Assembly (NCBI RefSeq): GCF_000753865.1
Contig: NZ_JQFW01000010.1
Coordinates: 62,001-126,000 of the forward strand
DNA length: 64,000 bases
From: Alteromonas sp. LOR
GTDB lineage: Bacteria > Pseudomonadota > Gammaproteobacteria > Enterobacterales > Alteromonadaceae
Direction of reading: 5' to 3'
A program made the position numbers and the translations under genes. The notes under the pieces were generated by a model. That model saw only the letters and a program-made list of their open reading frames with translations. It searched no databases and had not been told where the DNA came from. Below, one piece after another: positions 53,946-63,794 of the stretch. Each line of letters starts with the position of its first letter. Position 1 is the stretch's first letter.

Positions 53946-56789
53946 ATGTCTTATTACCGATACATGCTACTTTGCATGTTCACTATCTTCCTTACTGCTT
54001 GCCAACAAGCAGAGCCAGAAAAAACCAATAACGACGAAAAAATGGTTTTACCCGCCCCAATAGCACTTACGGTGGGTGAAGGATTCGTTAATCCAATTGG
54101 TCACTATGAGAGCTCACCGCGGTTTAGCTGGCAAGTTCCCGCCGAGTCTACTCAGTTGGCTCAACATAGTTACCAAATTCAAGTGTCTACCTACGATACA
54201 TTCGACCCAGAACACATTTTATGGGATAGCGGAAGAGTTATGTCATCCAAAAATGCGTGGGTTAGTGCTGAGAGGTTAACTCTAGACTCTAGGCAACGTG
54301 TATTTTGGAGAGTAAAAACGTGGGATGTAGAGAGCAACAGTTCACGATGGAGTGAAACGCAGGCTATTGAGACTGGTTTGCTTACAAACAGTGATTGGCA
54401 CGCTCGGTGGATAGGGCATCCAGACACTAATGAGCGAACTATAGTCCATAGTCCCAACTCCATTGAGCAACCAGATAATCAGTATTTTCGTCCTCAATAT
54501 TTACGCAAAACCTTTAAGCTGAATAAGCCCATTAAACGAGCTCGTCTTTATATCACCGCCAAAGGGGTATTTAAGCCTTTTATCAATGGCCAAGCAGTCA
54601 GTGAAGATGTGATGACTCCAGGGTGGACGCCCTATCATAAACGTATTGAGACGCTGACTTACGATGTTTCAAATTTAGTGCATCAAGGCTCTAATGCTAT
54701 CGGTGCTGCACTAGCTGAAGGGTGGCAAGGTCGTATTTTTCATCCTACCAAGCAGGACTATGTAACACCTCTTCGTCTTATTGCTCAGCTTGAAGTAACC
54801 TTTGCAGACGGCACATTATCGCGAGTTGTAACTGATGATAGTTGGTTTTCAACCGATCAAGGACCCATTCGCACTGCGGGTAATTATGATGGTGAGCGCT
54901 ATAACGCCAATTTTGAAATACCTGGCTGGAATACCGCTGAGTTTAACAACGATGGCTGGATGCGGGTATATTCTGAGCCGTATGAACCTGACGTAAAACT
55001 TCGGCCAAAGCGCCATGCGCCAGTTAGAGTAACAAAAACAATTCCTGCCATAACGCTTGTAAGTGTTAAAGACGGTGTGGCAATTTTCGATATGGGTCAA
55101 AACATGGTAGGCGTGCCGGAAGTGACGCTACCCGTAAAAAAAGATCAAACAGTAAAAATTCGATTTTCCGAAGCGTTGCAAGGAGAAACGTTCTATGTAA
55201 GAAATCTTCGCTCGGCCAAAAGTACCGATTGGTACGTTCCCAAATCCGACGGCCAAATTACCTATCAGCCAACATTTACGTTTCATGGGTATCGTTATGT
55301 GGAAGTTTCGGGGTATGACAAAACATCTACACCAGCGCTGGAGTGGGTGAAAGGTAAGGTGCTTCACTCTGATTTCGATGTCTATGACAATTTTTCAAGT
55401 AATCATAGCAAACTCAATACGCTGTCTAGCAATGTATCGTGGGGATTACGCGGTAATTTCCTCGATATTCCCACAGACTGTCCGCAACGCGATGAGCGTT
55501 TAGGTTGGACAGGCGATGCCCAAGTATTTGTCCGTACGTCACTATATAAAGCGGATGTGTATGCTTTTTGGGCTTCGTGGCTAGAAAGTATGAGAGAAGA
55601 GCAAGGCATTGATGGAATGATCCCCAAATTTGTGCCATTTCGCCCGTTTCTTACTGAAGGAACCGCCGCTGCTTGGGGAGATGCTGCAACCATCGTTCCG
55701 TGGGAATTGTACCAACATACCGGAGATATCACTGTTCTCGCTGACAATTATTCTATGATGAAGCGATGGGTGAAATACACTGAGTTTAATAGCTTTGACT
55801 ATATTTCCAACATTGGCACTTACGGCGACTGGTTACAGCCTTTTACAGAAAACGAACGAGCTTCGGGTGATACGCATCCTGATTTAATTGCTACCGCATA
55901 TTACGCGCGCTCTGTGGACATTTTGGCCAAAACTGCACAGATATTAGGGTATGAATCCGACGCAAACCAATATCGACGTTTGTTTAATAACATTAAGCAA
56001 AAATTCAGAACATTCTTTTTTGATGACACGCTCAATCTTGTGAGCTTAACGACTAAGCAAATTAAACGGGAGAAAGGTAAAAGGCTCAAGTCGCCAAAAA
56101 CCGTCGAACTCAATGTTAAAACTACTCAAACAAGTTATTTGTTGCCGCTGGCGTTTGGATTGTTTTCAGAGGATGAGCAAACTACAGCAGTTGAAAAGCT
56201 ATTAGCTTTATTAGAAAAAAGTGATCGGCATTTACGTACTGGTTTTTTAGGCACACCAATGTTACACCAGGTGCTGCAAAAATATGGTCATAGCGAACTA
56301 ATGTACGATATTTTGCTGCAGGAAACCTACCCGTCATGGTTTTACTCCATCAACAACGGTGCAACGACTACCTGGGAGCGTTGGAACTCATACTCTCTCG
56401 AAGAGGGCTTTAATAAAGCTAACATGAATTCACTTAATCATTATGCTTACGGTGCAGTGGCTGAGTGGTTCTACACTGGTATGCTCGGAATTCGATCACT
56501 AGAGCCTGGATTTAAAACATTTCAGATTAGCCCGCAGTTCACTACTAGGTTAAACAACTTGCAAGGTACAGTGCCAACGATTAATGGCGATATTAAAGTG
56601 GCTTGGTCAATTGCCGCCAACCAATTATCAATGAGCATTACGGTACCGAAAAATACTCGCGCTGAACTAAAGCTTCCGTCCCTTACTGGACTAACACTGA
56701 CCCATAATGGTGAATCTTTACCTGACACTGACCTGTGGCTTGAGCCTGGCTCATATCATGTATCGGGCGACATCAGCATGCCTATGTAG
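53946..56789 (+). CDS. GH78 alpha-L-rhamnosidase, lipoprotein
   Basis: 947 residues. Lipobox FLTAC follows the signal. Fibronectin-like and beta-sandwich domains (RFSWQVPAESTQLAQHSYQIQVSTYDTFDP and YITAKGVFKPFINGQAVSEDVMTPGWTPYHKRIETLTYDVS) precede the (alpha/alpha)6 barrel. The catalytic motif is D511-C-P-Q-R-D-E517-R-L-G-W-T-G-D524; by comparison with characterised GH78 enzymes, E517 is the general acid. TTWERWNSYSLEEGF is the second conserved region. It would release terminal rhamnose from desulfated ulvan oligomers. First gene of a four-gene rightward run. Confidence 0.92.
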   Translation: MSYYRYMLLCMFTIFLTACQQAEPEKTNNDEKMVLPAPIALTVGEGFVNPIGHYESSPRFSWQVPAESTQLAQHSYQIQVSTYDTFDPEHILWDSGRVMSSKNAWVSAERLTLDSRQRVFWRVKTWDVESNSSRWSETQAIETGLLTNSDWHARWIGHPDTNERTIVHSPNSIEQPDNQYFRPQYLRKTFKLNKPIKRARLYITAKGVFKPFINGQAVSEDVMTPGWTPYHKRIETLTYDVSNLVHQGSNAIGAALAEGWQGRIFHPTKQDYVTPLRLIAQLEVTFADGTLSRVVTDDSWFSTDQGPIRTAGNYDGERYNANFEIPGWNTAEFNNDGWMRVYSEPYEPDVKLRPKRHAPVRVTKTIPAITLVSVKDGVAIFDMGQNMVGVPEVTLPVKKDQTVKIRFSEALQGETFYVRNLRSAKSTDWYVPKSDGQITYQPTFTFHGYRYVEVSGYDKTSTPALEWVKGKVLHSDFDVYDNFSSNHSKLNTLSSNVSWGLRGNFLDIPTDCPQRDERLGWTGDAQVFVRTSLYKADVYAFWASWLESMREEQGIDGMIPKFVPFRPFLTEGTAAAWGDAATIVPWELYQHTGDITVLADNYSMMKRWVKYTEFNSFDYISNIGTYGDWLQPFTENERASGDTHPDLIATAYYARSVDILAKTAQILGYESDANQYRRLFNNIKQKFRTFFFDDTLNLVSLTTKQIKREKGKRLKSPKTVELNVKTTQTSYLLPLAFGLFSEDEQTTAVEKLLALLEKSDRHLRTGFLGTPMLHQVLQKYGHSELMYDILLQETYPSWFYSINNGATTTWERWNSYSLEEGFNKANMNSLNHYAYGAVAEWFYTGMLGIRSLEPGFKTFQISPQFTTRLNNLQGTVPTINGDIKVAWSIAANQLSMSITVPKNTRAELKLPSLTGLTLTHNGESLPDTDLWLEPGSYHVSGDISMPM

Positions 56790-56841
56790 TGTTTCAGAGT
56801 TTATAAATTCATTTTTTTACAGCTTCCATGGACAATAAAAT

Positions 56842-59199
56842 ATGCGCATAAGAGAAATAATAATTGCTAGCTTTGTAATACTGTCTTCTACTTTTTCGCT
56901 TCCTGCTACTGCGGTTGAGTGGTCTGCAGAGTGGATTTGGGCAAAAGAACGATTTACCGAACCAAATAGTTGGATGGCATTTCGTAAAAAAATCAGTTTG
57001 GATGAACAACCAGAAGCAAGCGTTGCCTATATCAGCGCTGACACCAAATATTGGTTATGGATTAATGGCAAGCTTGTTGTTTTCGAGGGAAGCTATACGG
57101 GAGGGCCGTCTCCAGTAACACCAGCGCCACGTACCGACTTTTTCCCTATTGCATCGAACAAGTACTACGACGAAGTTGATATCAGTCAATACCTGACTGA
57201 AGGTACTAACACTATTGCGGCATTGGTATGGTATTACGGTGATAATGGTCAAAAGGGTACTCATATTTCGTCGAATAAAGGGGGCTTTATTTTTCAGGCT
57301 GACGCCGGTGATACCCGAATTATTTCTGATGATTCATGGAAGGTAAATCCTCACTCGGCTTATAACGCTAAAGTCACTAAGCAGTCGCCCTATCGAGTAG
57401 CGGCATGGAACATTGACTACGATGCCAGAAATAGCATGGGAGATTGGACGGATGGAGCTTGGTATAAAACCGAGTACGATGATACTAGCTGGGCAAGCGC
57501 AAAGAGCCTACTCCGTCCGCCGAGAGCACCTTTTAATGCGCTTTTTCCAAGTGAAATCCCTATTTTACACAACTATGGTTTGACGCACTGCGAGAACTAT
57601 CCCGCATCCAAATTTCCTTTTGAGAGCAATGGTGAAACTATTAAGTGCGTGCTCGATTTTAATAAAAATATTACACCCTATTTCGATATTGAGGCTGAGC
57701 AGGGCTTGCAGGTGCATATTGACTCTAATATGCGACTTAACACGATTGAGACCACCTACACGACAAAAAAAGGCCGACAGCAGTTTGAGTCTTATTCATG
57801 GTTTAACGCTCGAACTATAGAATATACTTTCCCAAAAGGTGTCACTGTGCACGGCCTAAAATACCGCTGGACAGGAGTGGGCTCAACTCCTGGGCACTTT
57901 GAGACTGACGATAGCTGGTTTACACGTATTTGGCAGATGGCAGAGAATACTTTATACATTTGTGCTCGCGATAACTTTATGGATACGCCGGATAGAGAGC
58001 GAGGTTTGTGGATTGGTGATGTAGCCGACCAGGCAAGCTACTTATTCTACTCCATGGATAAACCCGGGCGCGACCTACTGAAAAAAGCGATCAAAGTAAC
58101 GCTTGCCTTCAGCGACAGCGAAACGGGTATTTTTGCAGGTTTAGGGCCTGGCCGATTCAGGGAATTACCGGCACAGAGTTTACAGTTTGTCGAGCAAGGT
58201 ATTTGGCATTATTACTATAATACCGGCGATCATGAGACGCTTGAATTTGCCTATCCGTACGTACATAAATACCTCACATTGTGGGATCTCCGCGAGAATG
58301 GCTTAGCGACATTTAGAAGTGGTGCTTGGAAATGGACTGACTGGGGCCCGCAAGAAACCATTGATTATGACGTTATTCAAAATGCGCTTTACTACAGTGC
58401 GCTAGTATCAGCTCGCAACATGGCGTTAGCGCTGAATAATCAAACTCACCTGATTTTCTACGATAGCCGCATAGCAGCGTTGAAAAAGGCGTTCAGAACT
58501 ACATTTTGGCATGATGGTTTTTACAGTAGCAATCCCAAGGTGTTTAAAGACGACAGGGCTAATGCAGTTGCTATTTTGTTTGGCTTAGCTGACGAGAGCC
58601 AATACGACGCCATAGTTGACAATGTATTGATACCCAACCACTTTGCCAGCCCGCATTTTGAATGGATGGTCTATAACGCTATGGCAATAGCAGGGCGCTA
58701 CGGTGATGCTCTGTCGAGAATGAAAGAGCGGTATGGCAAACAGGTAGCTAATCCAGCCAGATCAACGTTAACCGAGTACATGAATGGCGGAGGAACAGAA
58801 AATCACGCCTGGAATGCACCTAGTACTGTATTAAGTAAATATATTGCTGGTATCGCCCCTACTTCTGTAGCTTGGGAAACATATCAAGTTTTGCCCAATA
58901 TGGTGCATATGAAGCGGATTGAACAACGCGTGCCCAGCGTGCAAGGCGACATCGATTTTACAATAAGTCGCACATCAGAAAGTCTTACTCTTGAACTCAA
59001 TTCACCTAGTAATACAGTAGCACGGGTAGGAGTGCCTAAGGAATATTTTAATATCAGTAACATAGTCGTAAATGGGAACGTTGCATGGCAAACCGGGCAA
59101 GTGAAAAACAGTGTGGATGGTGTGAGGTTTGTGTCTGAAAACTCGAAATATATCCTATTAGATGTTGCTCCGGGTGCTTGGAAAATAGACGCTAATTAA
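56842..59199 (+). CDS. GH78-like rhamnosidase, secreted
   Basis: 785 residues with signal peptide (ends SLPATA). N-terminal sandwich domain (YISADTKYWLWINGKLVVFEG, DEVDISQYLTEGTNTIAALVWYYG). Barrel motif DTPDRERGLWIGDVADQASYLF is the GH78 equivalent of the acid-bearing motif. EYMNGGGTENHAWNAPSTVLSKYIAGI is the typical C-terminal helix region. The sequence differs strongly from the first GH78, so it probably acts on a different oligomer or linkage. Starts 53 bp after the first GH78 gene. Confidence 0.88.
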   Translation: MRIREIIIASFVILSSTFSLPATAVEWSAEWIWAKERFTEPNSWMAFRKKISLDEQPEASVAYISADTKYWLWINGKLVVFEGSYTGGPSPVTPAPRTDFFPIASNKYYDEVDISQYLTEGTNTIAALVWYYGDNGQKGTHISSNKGGFIFQADAGDTRIISDDSWKVNPHSAYNAKVTKQSPYRVAAWNIDYDARNSMGDWTDGAWYKTEYDDTSWASAKSLLRPPRAPFNALFPSEIPILHNYGLTHCENYPASKFPFESNGETIKCVLDFNKNITPYFDIEAEQGLQVHIDSNMRLNTIETTYTTKKGRQQFESYSWFNARTIEYTFPKGVTVHGLKYRWTGVGSTPGHFETDDSWFTRIWQMAENTLYICARDNFMDTPDRERGLWIGDVADQASYLFYSMDKPGRDLLKKAIKVTLAFSDSETGIFAGLGPGRFRELPAQSLQFVEQGIWHYYYNTGDHETLEFAYPYVHKYLTLWDLRENGLATFRSGAWKWTDWGPQETIDYDVIQNALYYSALVSARNMALALNNQTHLIFYDSRIAALKKAFRTTFWHDGFYSSNPKVFKDDRANAVAILFGLADESQYDAIVDNVLIPNHFASPHFEWMVYNAMAIAGRYGDALSRMKERYGKQVANPARSTLTEYMNGGGTENHAWNAPSTVLSKYIAGIAPTSVAWETYQVLPNMVHMKRIEQRVPSVQGDIDFTISRTSESLTLELNSPSNTVARVGVPKEYFNISNIVVNGNVAWQTGQVKNSVDGVRFVSENSKYILLDVAPGAWKIDAN

Positions 59200-59214
59200 T
59201 GTTGGGATATTAAA

Positions 59215-62200
59215 ATGAAATTAGTACTTAGATACCTCACAACGCTTTTCTTAGTTTTTTCGGGCCTACTTGTCAGCGCGATGGCTTATGCAAGTCAAGC
59301 TAATAAGTCTCCTAACATTGTAGTGTTTCTCGTTGACGATCTTCGACCTGACTTGGGCGCTTATGGCCACACTCAGGTGCACAGCCCCAATATCGACCAA
59401 CTGGCCAGCGAGGGCGTAAAGTTTAGCCGAGCGTACGCTCAACAAGCTATTTGTGGCCCTTCTCGCGTGAGCATAATGACAGGCTTACGACCTGAGACAA
59501 CAGGATTGTATACCATTAGAAAAGACGGGCGACTTCGACCTAATCAACCAAATGTGGTGTCGCTGCCGCAATTGTTCAAAGCGAATGGATACAAGACGAT
59601 TAGTATCGGTAAAGTTTATCACAGCACAACAGACGATGCTGAAAGCTGGTCTACTCATATTAAAAAGCTCGATAACTTTTACGCTATTGACGGTAATAAA
59701 GAAAAGCGATTTGCATATGAAGCCGGCGATGTCGAGGACGACTTTTATAAAGATGGCAAAGTGGCCAGCGATGCCATACGTGCACTGCGAGATTTAAAAG
59801 ACGACAAGTTTTTAATGTTTGTTGGCCTCAGCAAGCCCCACCTTCCTTTCAACGCGCCAAAACGTTATTGGGAGTTATATGACAGAAACGAGCTTGCAGT
59901 GCCAAGCCGAAATAAACCAGAGGACATGTATCGTCTTGCGCTTACAAAGTGGGGCGAGTTAAGAATGTATGGTGGTATTCCTAAGGAAGGCGACGTCAAT
60001 GATGAGCTAACTAAAACGCTTAGGCATGGATATTTCGCGTCGGTAAGCTATATGGACGCGCAGGTTGGCAAAGTAATGCAAGCGCTTAGCGAGATGAATC
60101 TACGAGAAAATACTATGGTTGTATTGATGAGCGACCATGGATACAAGCTTGGCGAGTACGGCGCGTGGAATAAGCATACCAATATGGAGCTGGACACTCG
60201 GGTACCTCTCATTATAAGTCGTGAACTTTCTTATAGCAGGCGCGTGGCGAATCAAACTTCATCGGCACTGGTTGAAAATGTCGATATTTTTCCGACGCTA
60301 GTGGAAGCTGCAGGACTCACTATGCCTAACGTAGATGGGGATAGTATGCTATCTCTCATAGACAACCCTCATCAATCTTTTAAACCAGCCGCTTATAGTC
60401 TTTTTAATCGAGGAAAGATTATGGGGGTGACGGTCACAGATGGTGATTGGCGATATACGCAATGGCGAGATGCCGCCACGCAGGAAATACAGTTCACAGA
60501 GCTATACGATCACAGGGTATCCGATGTTGCGAGAGCCAATGAATCTGGTAAACCGAGCTATCAAAATATTGAAGAAAAGTTACGTGAGCTTCTTCACGCA
60601 AAATTTTCTCTCAGTGCCCCTTCTTTTTATCAAAAGCGAGAGGTTAATAACACGCAAATTCCTATCACATTGATGTCGGACTTTACTGATACTCGTGGGC
60701 AAATAGGCGACGTTTATGACTTTTTTGACGTTGCGGTAAGGACCGAAAGAGGTAGCCCAAAATCGAAACCCGCGACGTTTGGACGTAAGCCCAAGGTCAA
60801 TACCGTTAGAATGTTAGGGGGTTGGTTCAACCAAGACTTAGCAGGCGATACCTATTTGTGGGATGGGGAAAAATATGTCTACAACTTCGAACCTGCGTTC
60901 GAACGAATTGACAGGTGGCTAAAGGACGATTGGGATATCTTTCAGATCGTATTAGACAATCCACCCTGGGCCTTTCAGCGTGGGCACAAATTTGTAGAAG
61001 AGCCCGATGGCAAGCATTATTTATTGAAAGATAAAATAGGGGTGTATGGCAACGGGTTACCACCATATAACGCAATAGCGTGGAATAAGTATATAAGCGC
61101 TTTTATCACTAAGCTTGTAGAGCGTTACGGTAAAGAACGGGTGCTTAATTGGCGGTTTAGAGTGGGCTCAGAGATAGATACTCGACCTCAGCACTGGGCC
61201 GCTACGCGAGAAGAGTTTTTTGATCATTACCTTAATACAGTATCAGCGATAAAGACTACGCTGCCCAGCGCAAAAGTAGGAGTTCACTTCAGAGAGGCGT
61301 CCCATAAAAGCCGCTATGTTGATTACACGGGTAACAAAGAAAATGCCTATGCGCCGCATTTTGTCACTTGGGCAAAAGAAAATAACGTACCCTATGATTT
61401 CTTAGCGATTTCCTATTACCCGCACATAACACACCCTCACGAAATGGATATGGATGAGGTGTACGCTAAGCAGATTGCGCCTATCTTAGAGCACGCAGAT
61501 TACAACCCTGCAGCCCGCTTTGAAATACATGAGTATAAATTCATTGTGAAAATGAAGCGGGCAGGGTTCGTTAGCGTTGCGACGTCACATAATTCTGCAT
61601 TTTTTGCCATGCTTGCCAAAATGATGTTAACCCACAACATAAAAGATGTTTTTCAGTGGGGAAACTTCCATGAGGGGTCATATAGCCCAGAAGCGCTAAC
61701 GCAACTCGCACTGTTTCCGATGGTGGGGAATAGGCTGTATGAAAATTCCGTTAGCACTAAAAAAACACCTCAGGGAAACACGGTAAATGGAATATTCACA
61801 GAGCGAGAATCTGATGATGGAATCGATGTGCTTGCCTTTAATTTTAATAACGAAAATATGGATGCTTTAACGCCTGAATTACTTCATCTTCGTGTTCGGG
61901 TGGACAAGCCATCTGGCACTAAGTACCACTATCGAGTAGCGCAAATTGATGACGAAACCAATATCGAGCAGCAGTTCATTAATGATTTTCCTAAAGCCAT
62001 GCTCACTGAAAGAGAAGGTGGATGGCGGAAAGCCGATGCACATTCTACCGCATCTTTGCGCGATGCTTTAAACGAAGCGGGGCGGAAAGCTTTTCGTGTA
62101 CATAAAGAAAGCTATGGAAAAGTCACCTCACTAAAATGGAGTGACTGGATGGAGGGAAGCACCCAAGAAAATGATCGGGCTTCAATAGTTTCCATTGATG

Positions 62201-62256
62201 CGTCTATTCCGTCTTTTTCCGTTCAGAAATACGAAATGCGATGGGCAAATGAGTAG
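59215..62256 (+). CDS. Sulfatase (S1) fused to a GH39-like glycosidase
   Basis: 1013 residues, secreted (signal ~1-26). Residues ~30-470 are an S1 sulfatase: D41-D42 metal site, C80-G-P-S-R formylglycine motif, MSDHGYKLGEYGAWNKHT. Residues ~490-1013 form a TIM barrel of GH39 type: VNTVRMLGGWFNQDLAGD, NWRFRVGSEIDTRPQHW (Glu653, probable acid/base) and ARFEIHEYKFIV (Glu770 or Glu773, probable nucleophile), ending in a beta-sandwich. Both active sites look complete. The frame is continuous across the junction, so this is a true fusion rather than two genes. It likely removes sulfate and then cleaves the exposed sugar (xylosidase- or iduronidase-like). Third gene of the GH78 operon. Confidence 0.82.
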   Translation: MKLVLRYLTTLFLVFSGLLVSAMAYASQANKSPNIVVFLVDDLRPDLGAYGHTQVHSPNIDQLASEGVKFSRAYAQQAICGPSRVSIMTGLRPETTGLYTIRKDGRLRPNQPNVVSLPQLFKANGYKTISIGKVYHSTTDDAESWSTHIKKLDNFYAIDGNKEKRFAYEAGDVEDDFYKDGKVASDAIRALRDLKDDKFLMFVGLSKPHLPFNAPKRYWELYDRNELAVPSRNKPEDMYRLALTKWGELRMYGGIPKEGDVNDELTKTLRHGYFASVSYMDAQVGKVMQALSEMNLRENTMVVLMSDHGYKLGEYGAWNKHTNMELDTRVPLIISRELSYSRRVANQTSSALVENVDIFPTLVEAAGLTMPNVDGDSMLSLIDNPHQSFKPAAYSLFNRGKIMGVTVTDGDWRYTQWRDAATQEIQFTELYDHRVSDVARANESGKPSYQNIEEKLRELLHAKFSLSAPSFYQKREVNNTQIPITLMSDFTDTRGQIGDVYDFFDVAVRTERGSPKSKPATFGRKPKVNTVRMLGGWFNQDLAGDTYLWDGEKYVYNFEPAFERIDRWLKDDWDIFQIVLDNPPWAFQRGHKFVEEPDGKHYLLKDKIGVYGNGLPPYNAIAWNKYISAFITKLVERYGKERVLNWRFRVGSEIDTRPQHWAATREEFFDHYLNTVSAIKTTLPSAKVGVHFREASHKSRYVDYTGNKENAYAPHFVTWAKENNVPYDFLAISYYPHITHPHEMDMDEVYAKQIAPILEHADYNPAARFEIHEYKFIVKMKRAGFVSVATSHNSAFFAMLAKMMLTHNIKDVFQWGNFHEGSYSPEALTQLALFPMVGNRLYENSVSTKKTPQGNTVNGIFTERESDDGIDVLAFNFNNENMDALTPELLHLRVRVDKPSGTKYHYRVAQIDDETNIEQQFINDFPKAMLTEREGGWRKADAHSTASLRDALNEAGRKAFRVHKESYGKVTSLKWSDWMEGSTQENDRASIVSIDASIPSFSVQKYEMRWANE

Positions 62257-62294
62257 TACACACGAACCTGCCTAAGATTAAGTGTGACCTGTTA

Positions 62295-62311
62295 TGATTG
62301 TTTTTGATGAT
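62295..62311. promoter_or_regulatory. Candidate ulvan-regulon operator 9
   Basis: TGATTGT (62295-62301) and TGATGAT (62305-62311), 10-bp phased, 59 bp upstream of the GH88-like gene. Confidence 0.45.
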
Positions 62312-62369
62312 TTTGGCGGGTTTATTGTTTAATCTATACAGCTAAACTAATTAACACGGTAAGTATCAG

Positions 62370-63629
62370 ATGACCAAAAACCAGCAGACTATAGCCGCAA
62401 TTTTAGCCGCTTGTACTCTTTCTGCTTGCAGCGCAACCGAGAAGCAGGCGAGTGCACCGGCAGTAAAAGAAAAAGTACCCAATACAATCAGCTATTCTAA
62501 AAAGATTGATTGGCCAAAGAATAACACTGAGTTTTGTAGCGCTGCGTTAGACCACGCAACTATGCAGTACGATGGGTTTCGGCAAGCCTATACAGATCCC
62601 AAAAATGTGCCTAGGTCGTTCAGTCAAGGAAAGCCAAGGTTAGAGCCGATGTTGGGCTGGACTACAGGGTTTGTTGCCGGTAGTTTTTGGAATTTGTATG
62701 AGCATAATCAAGACCAAAGCTGGTTAGAGTCGGCAACTAAATGGACAGAGGCCCTCGAAAAAAACCAATTCAATCGTAAAACCCATGATATCGGTTTTAT
62801 CATCTATGATAGTTTTGGTAATGGCCTTCGCTTAACCGATAATAAAGAGTATGAGACGGTTATTGTAAACGCGGCGAAAACGTTGATGGAACGTTATAAC
62901 CCAAAAATCGGAGTCACCTATTCTTGGAGTTGGGGCACGTGGGAATTCCCAGTTATCATCGATAATATGATGAACTTGGAATTGTTGTACCGCGCATCAG
63001 AAATAACCGGTGACCCTGTATATCGCGATGCCGCCTTCAGTCATGCAAGTGTCACTATGGAGCATCATTTCCGTGATGATTTTAGCTCATTTCATTTGGT
63101 GAATTATAGTAGAGAAACGGGTAAACCCAATTGGAAACAAACGTTCCAAGGTATTGCAGATGATTCTTCTTGGTCTCGTGGGCAAGGGTGGGGGCTGTAT
63201 GGTTACACCATGTCATACCGATTTACTAAGGAAGAGAAGTTTCTAAATCATGCGCAAGGTATCGCCAATTACATTTTAGATCACCCTAACATGCCCGATG
63301 ATCTAGTCCCGTATTTTGATTATGACGCCCCAAAACATGAGGGTACGACATTATACAGAGATTCTTCAGCGGCCTCATTAGCTGCAAGTGCCTTACTGGA
63401 GCTATCTACGTTTGTTGAAGGGCCTGAATCTGAGCGTTACTACAATGCTGCTATGAAAATGTTGCGAACACTATCGTCACCAGCATACCTTGCTGAAAAA
63501 GGAGAAAATGGTTACTTCCTGTTGAAGCAGGCTACGGGTAACTTCCCAGCAAATGATGAATTGAATGCGTCATTGAATTATGGCGATTACTACTATTTGC
63601 AAGCATTGAATCGCTGTAAAGCAATATAG
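62370..63629 (+). CDS. GH88-like unsaturated uronyl hydrolase
   Basis: 419 residues, close to normal GH88 length. The signal carries a lipobox-like LSAC. Landmarks: LGWTTGFVAGSFWNLYE, KTHDIGFIIYDSFGNGLRL, WEFPVIIDNMMNLELLY, SSWSRGQGWGLYGYTM, and LYRDSSAASLAASALLEL. It removes unsaturated uronate from lyase products. Shorter and distinct from the 567-residue copy at 7225, so the two may prefer different chain lengths or a sulfated versus unsulfated neighbour. Ends at a strong hairpin. Confidence 0.88.
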   Translation: MTKNQQTIAAILAACTLSACSATEKQASAPAVKEKVPNTISYSKKIDWPKNNTEFCSAALDHATMQYDGFRQAYTDPKNVPRSFSQGKPRLEPMLGWTTGFVAGSFWNLYEHNQDQSWLESATKWTEALEKNQFNRKTHDIGFIIYDSFGNGLRLTDNKEYETVIVNAAKTLMERYNPKIGVTYSWSWGTWEFPVIIDNMMNLELLYRASEITGDPVYRDAAFSHASVTMEHHFRDDFSSFHLVNYSRETGKPNWKQTFQGIADDSSWSRGQGWGLYGYTMSYRFTKEEKFLNHAQGIANYILDHPNMPDDLVPYFDYDAPKHEGTTLYRDSSAASLAASALLELSTFVEGPESERYYNAAMKMLRTLSSPAYLAEKGENGYFLLKQATGNFPANDELNASLNYGDYYYLQALNRCKAI

Positions 63630-63645
63630 CGTTCTGTGGGTCAAT

Positions 63646-63677
63646 CACTGTCCCGTACTTTTTAGCACGGGACAGTG
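63646..63677. terminator. Strong hairpin after the GH88-like gene
   Basis: 11-bp perfect stem CACTGTCCCGT (63646-63656) with ACGGGACAGTG (63667-63677). No T-run follows on either strand. It shares CTGTCCC with the repeat at 46764-46855. Confidence 0.5.
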
Positions 63678-63794
63678 TTAGAAACAAACTGCTATCAGTG
63701 CAAGTATGTAAGCTCATTATGAAACAGGAAGAGAACGGACATAGCACCGAATTAAAGCTTGAAGAAGCTACTTGTTCGGTGCGGTATCGAACAA

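Noticed and set aside
59552..59797. Short overlapping frames inside large CAZyme genes
   Set aside because: They lie in other frames of strongly supported genes and lack start signals.
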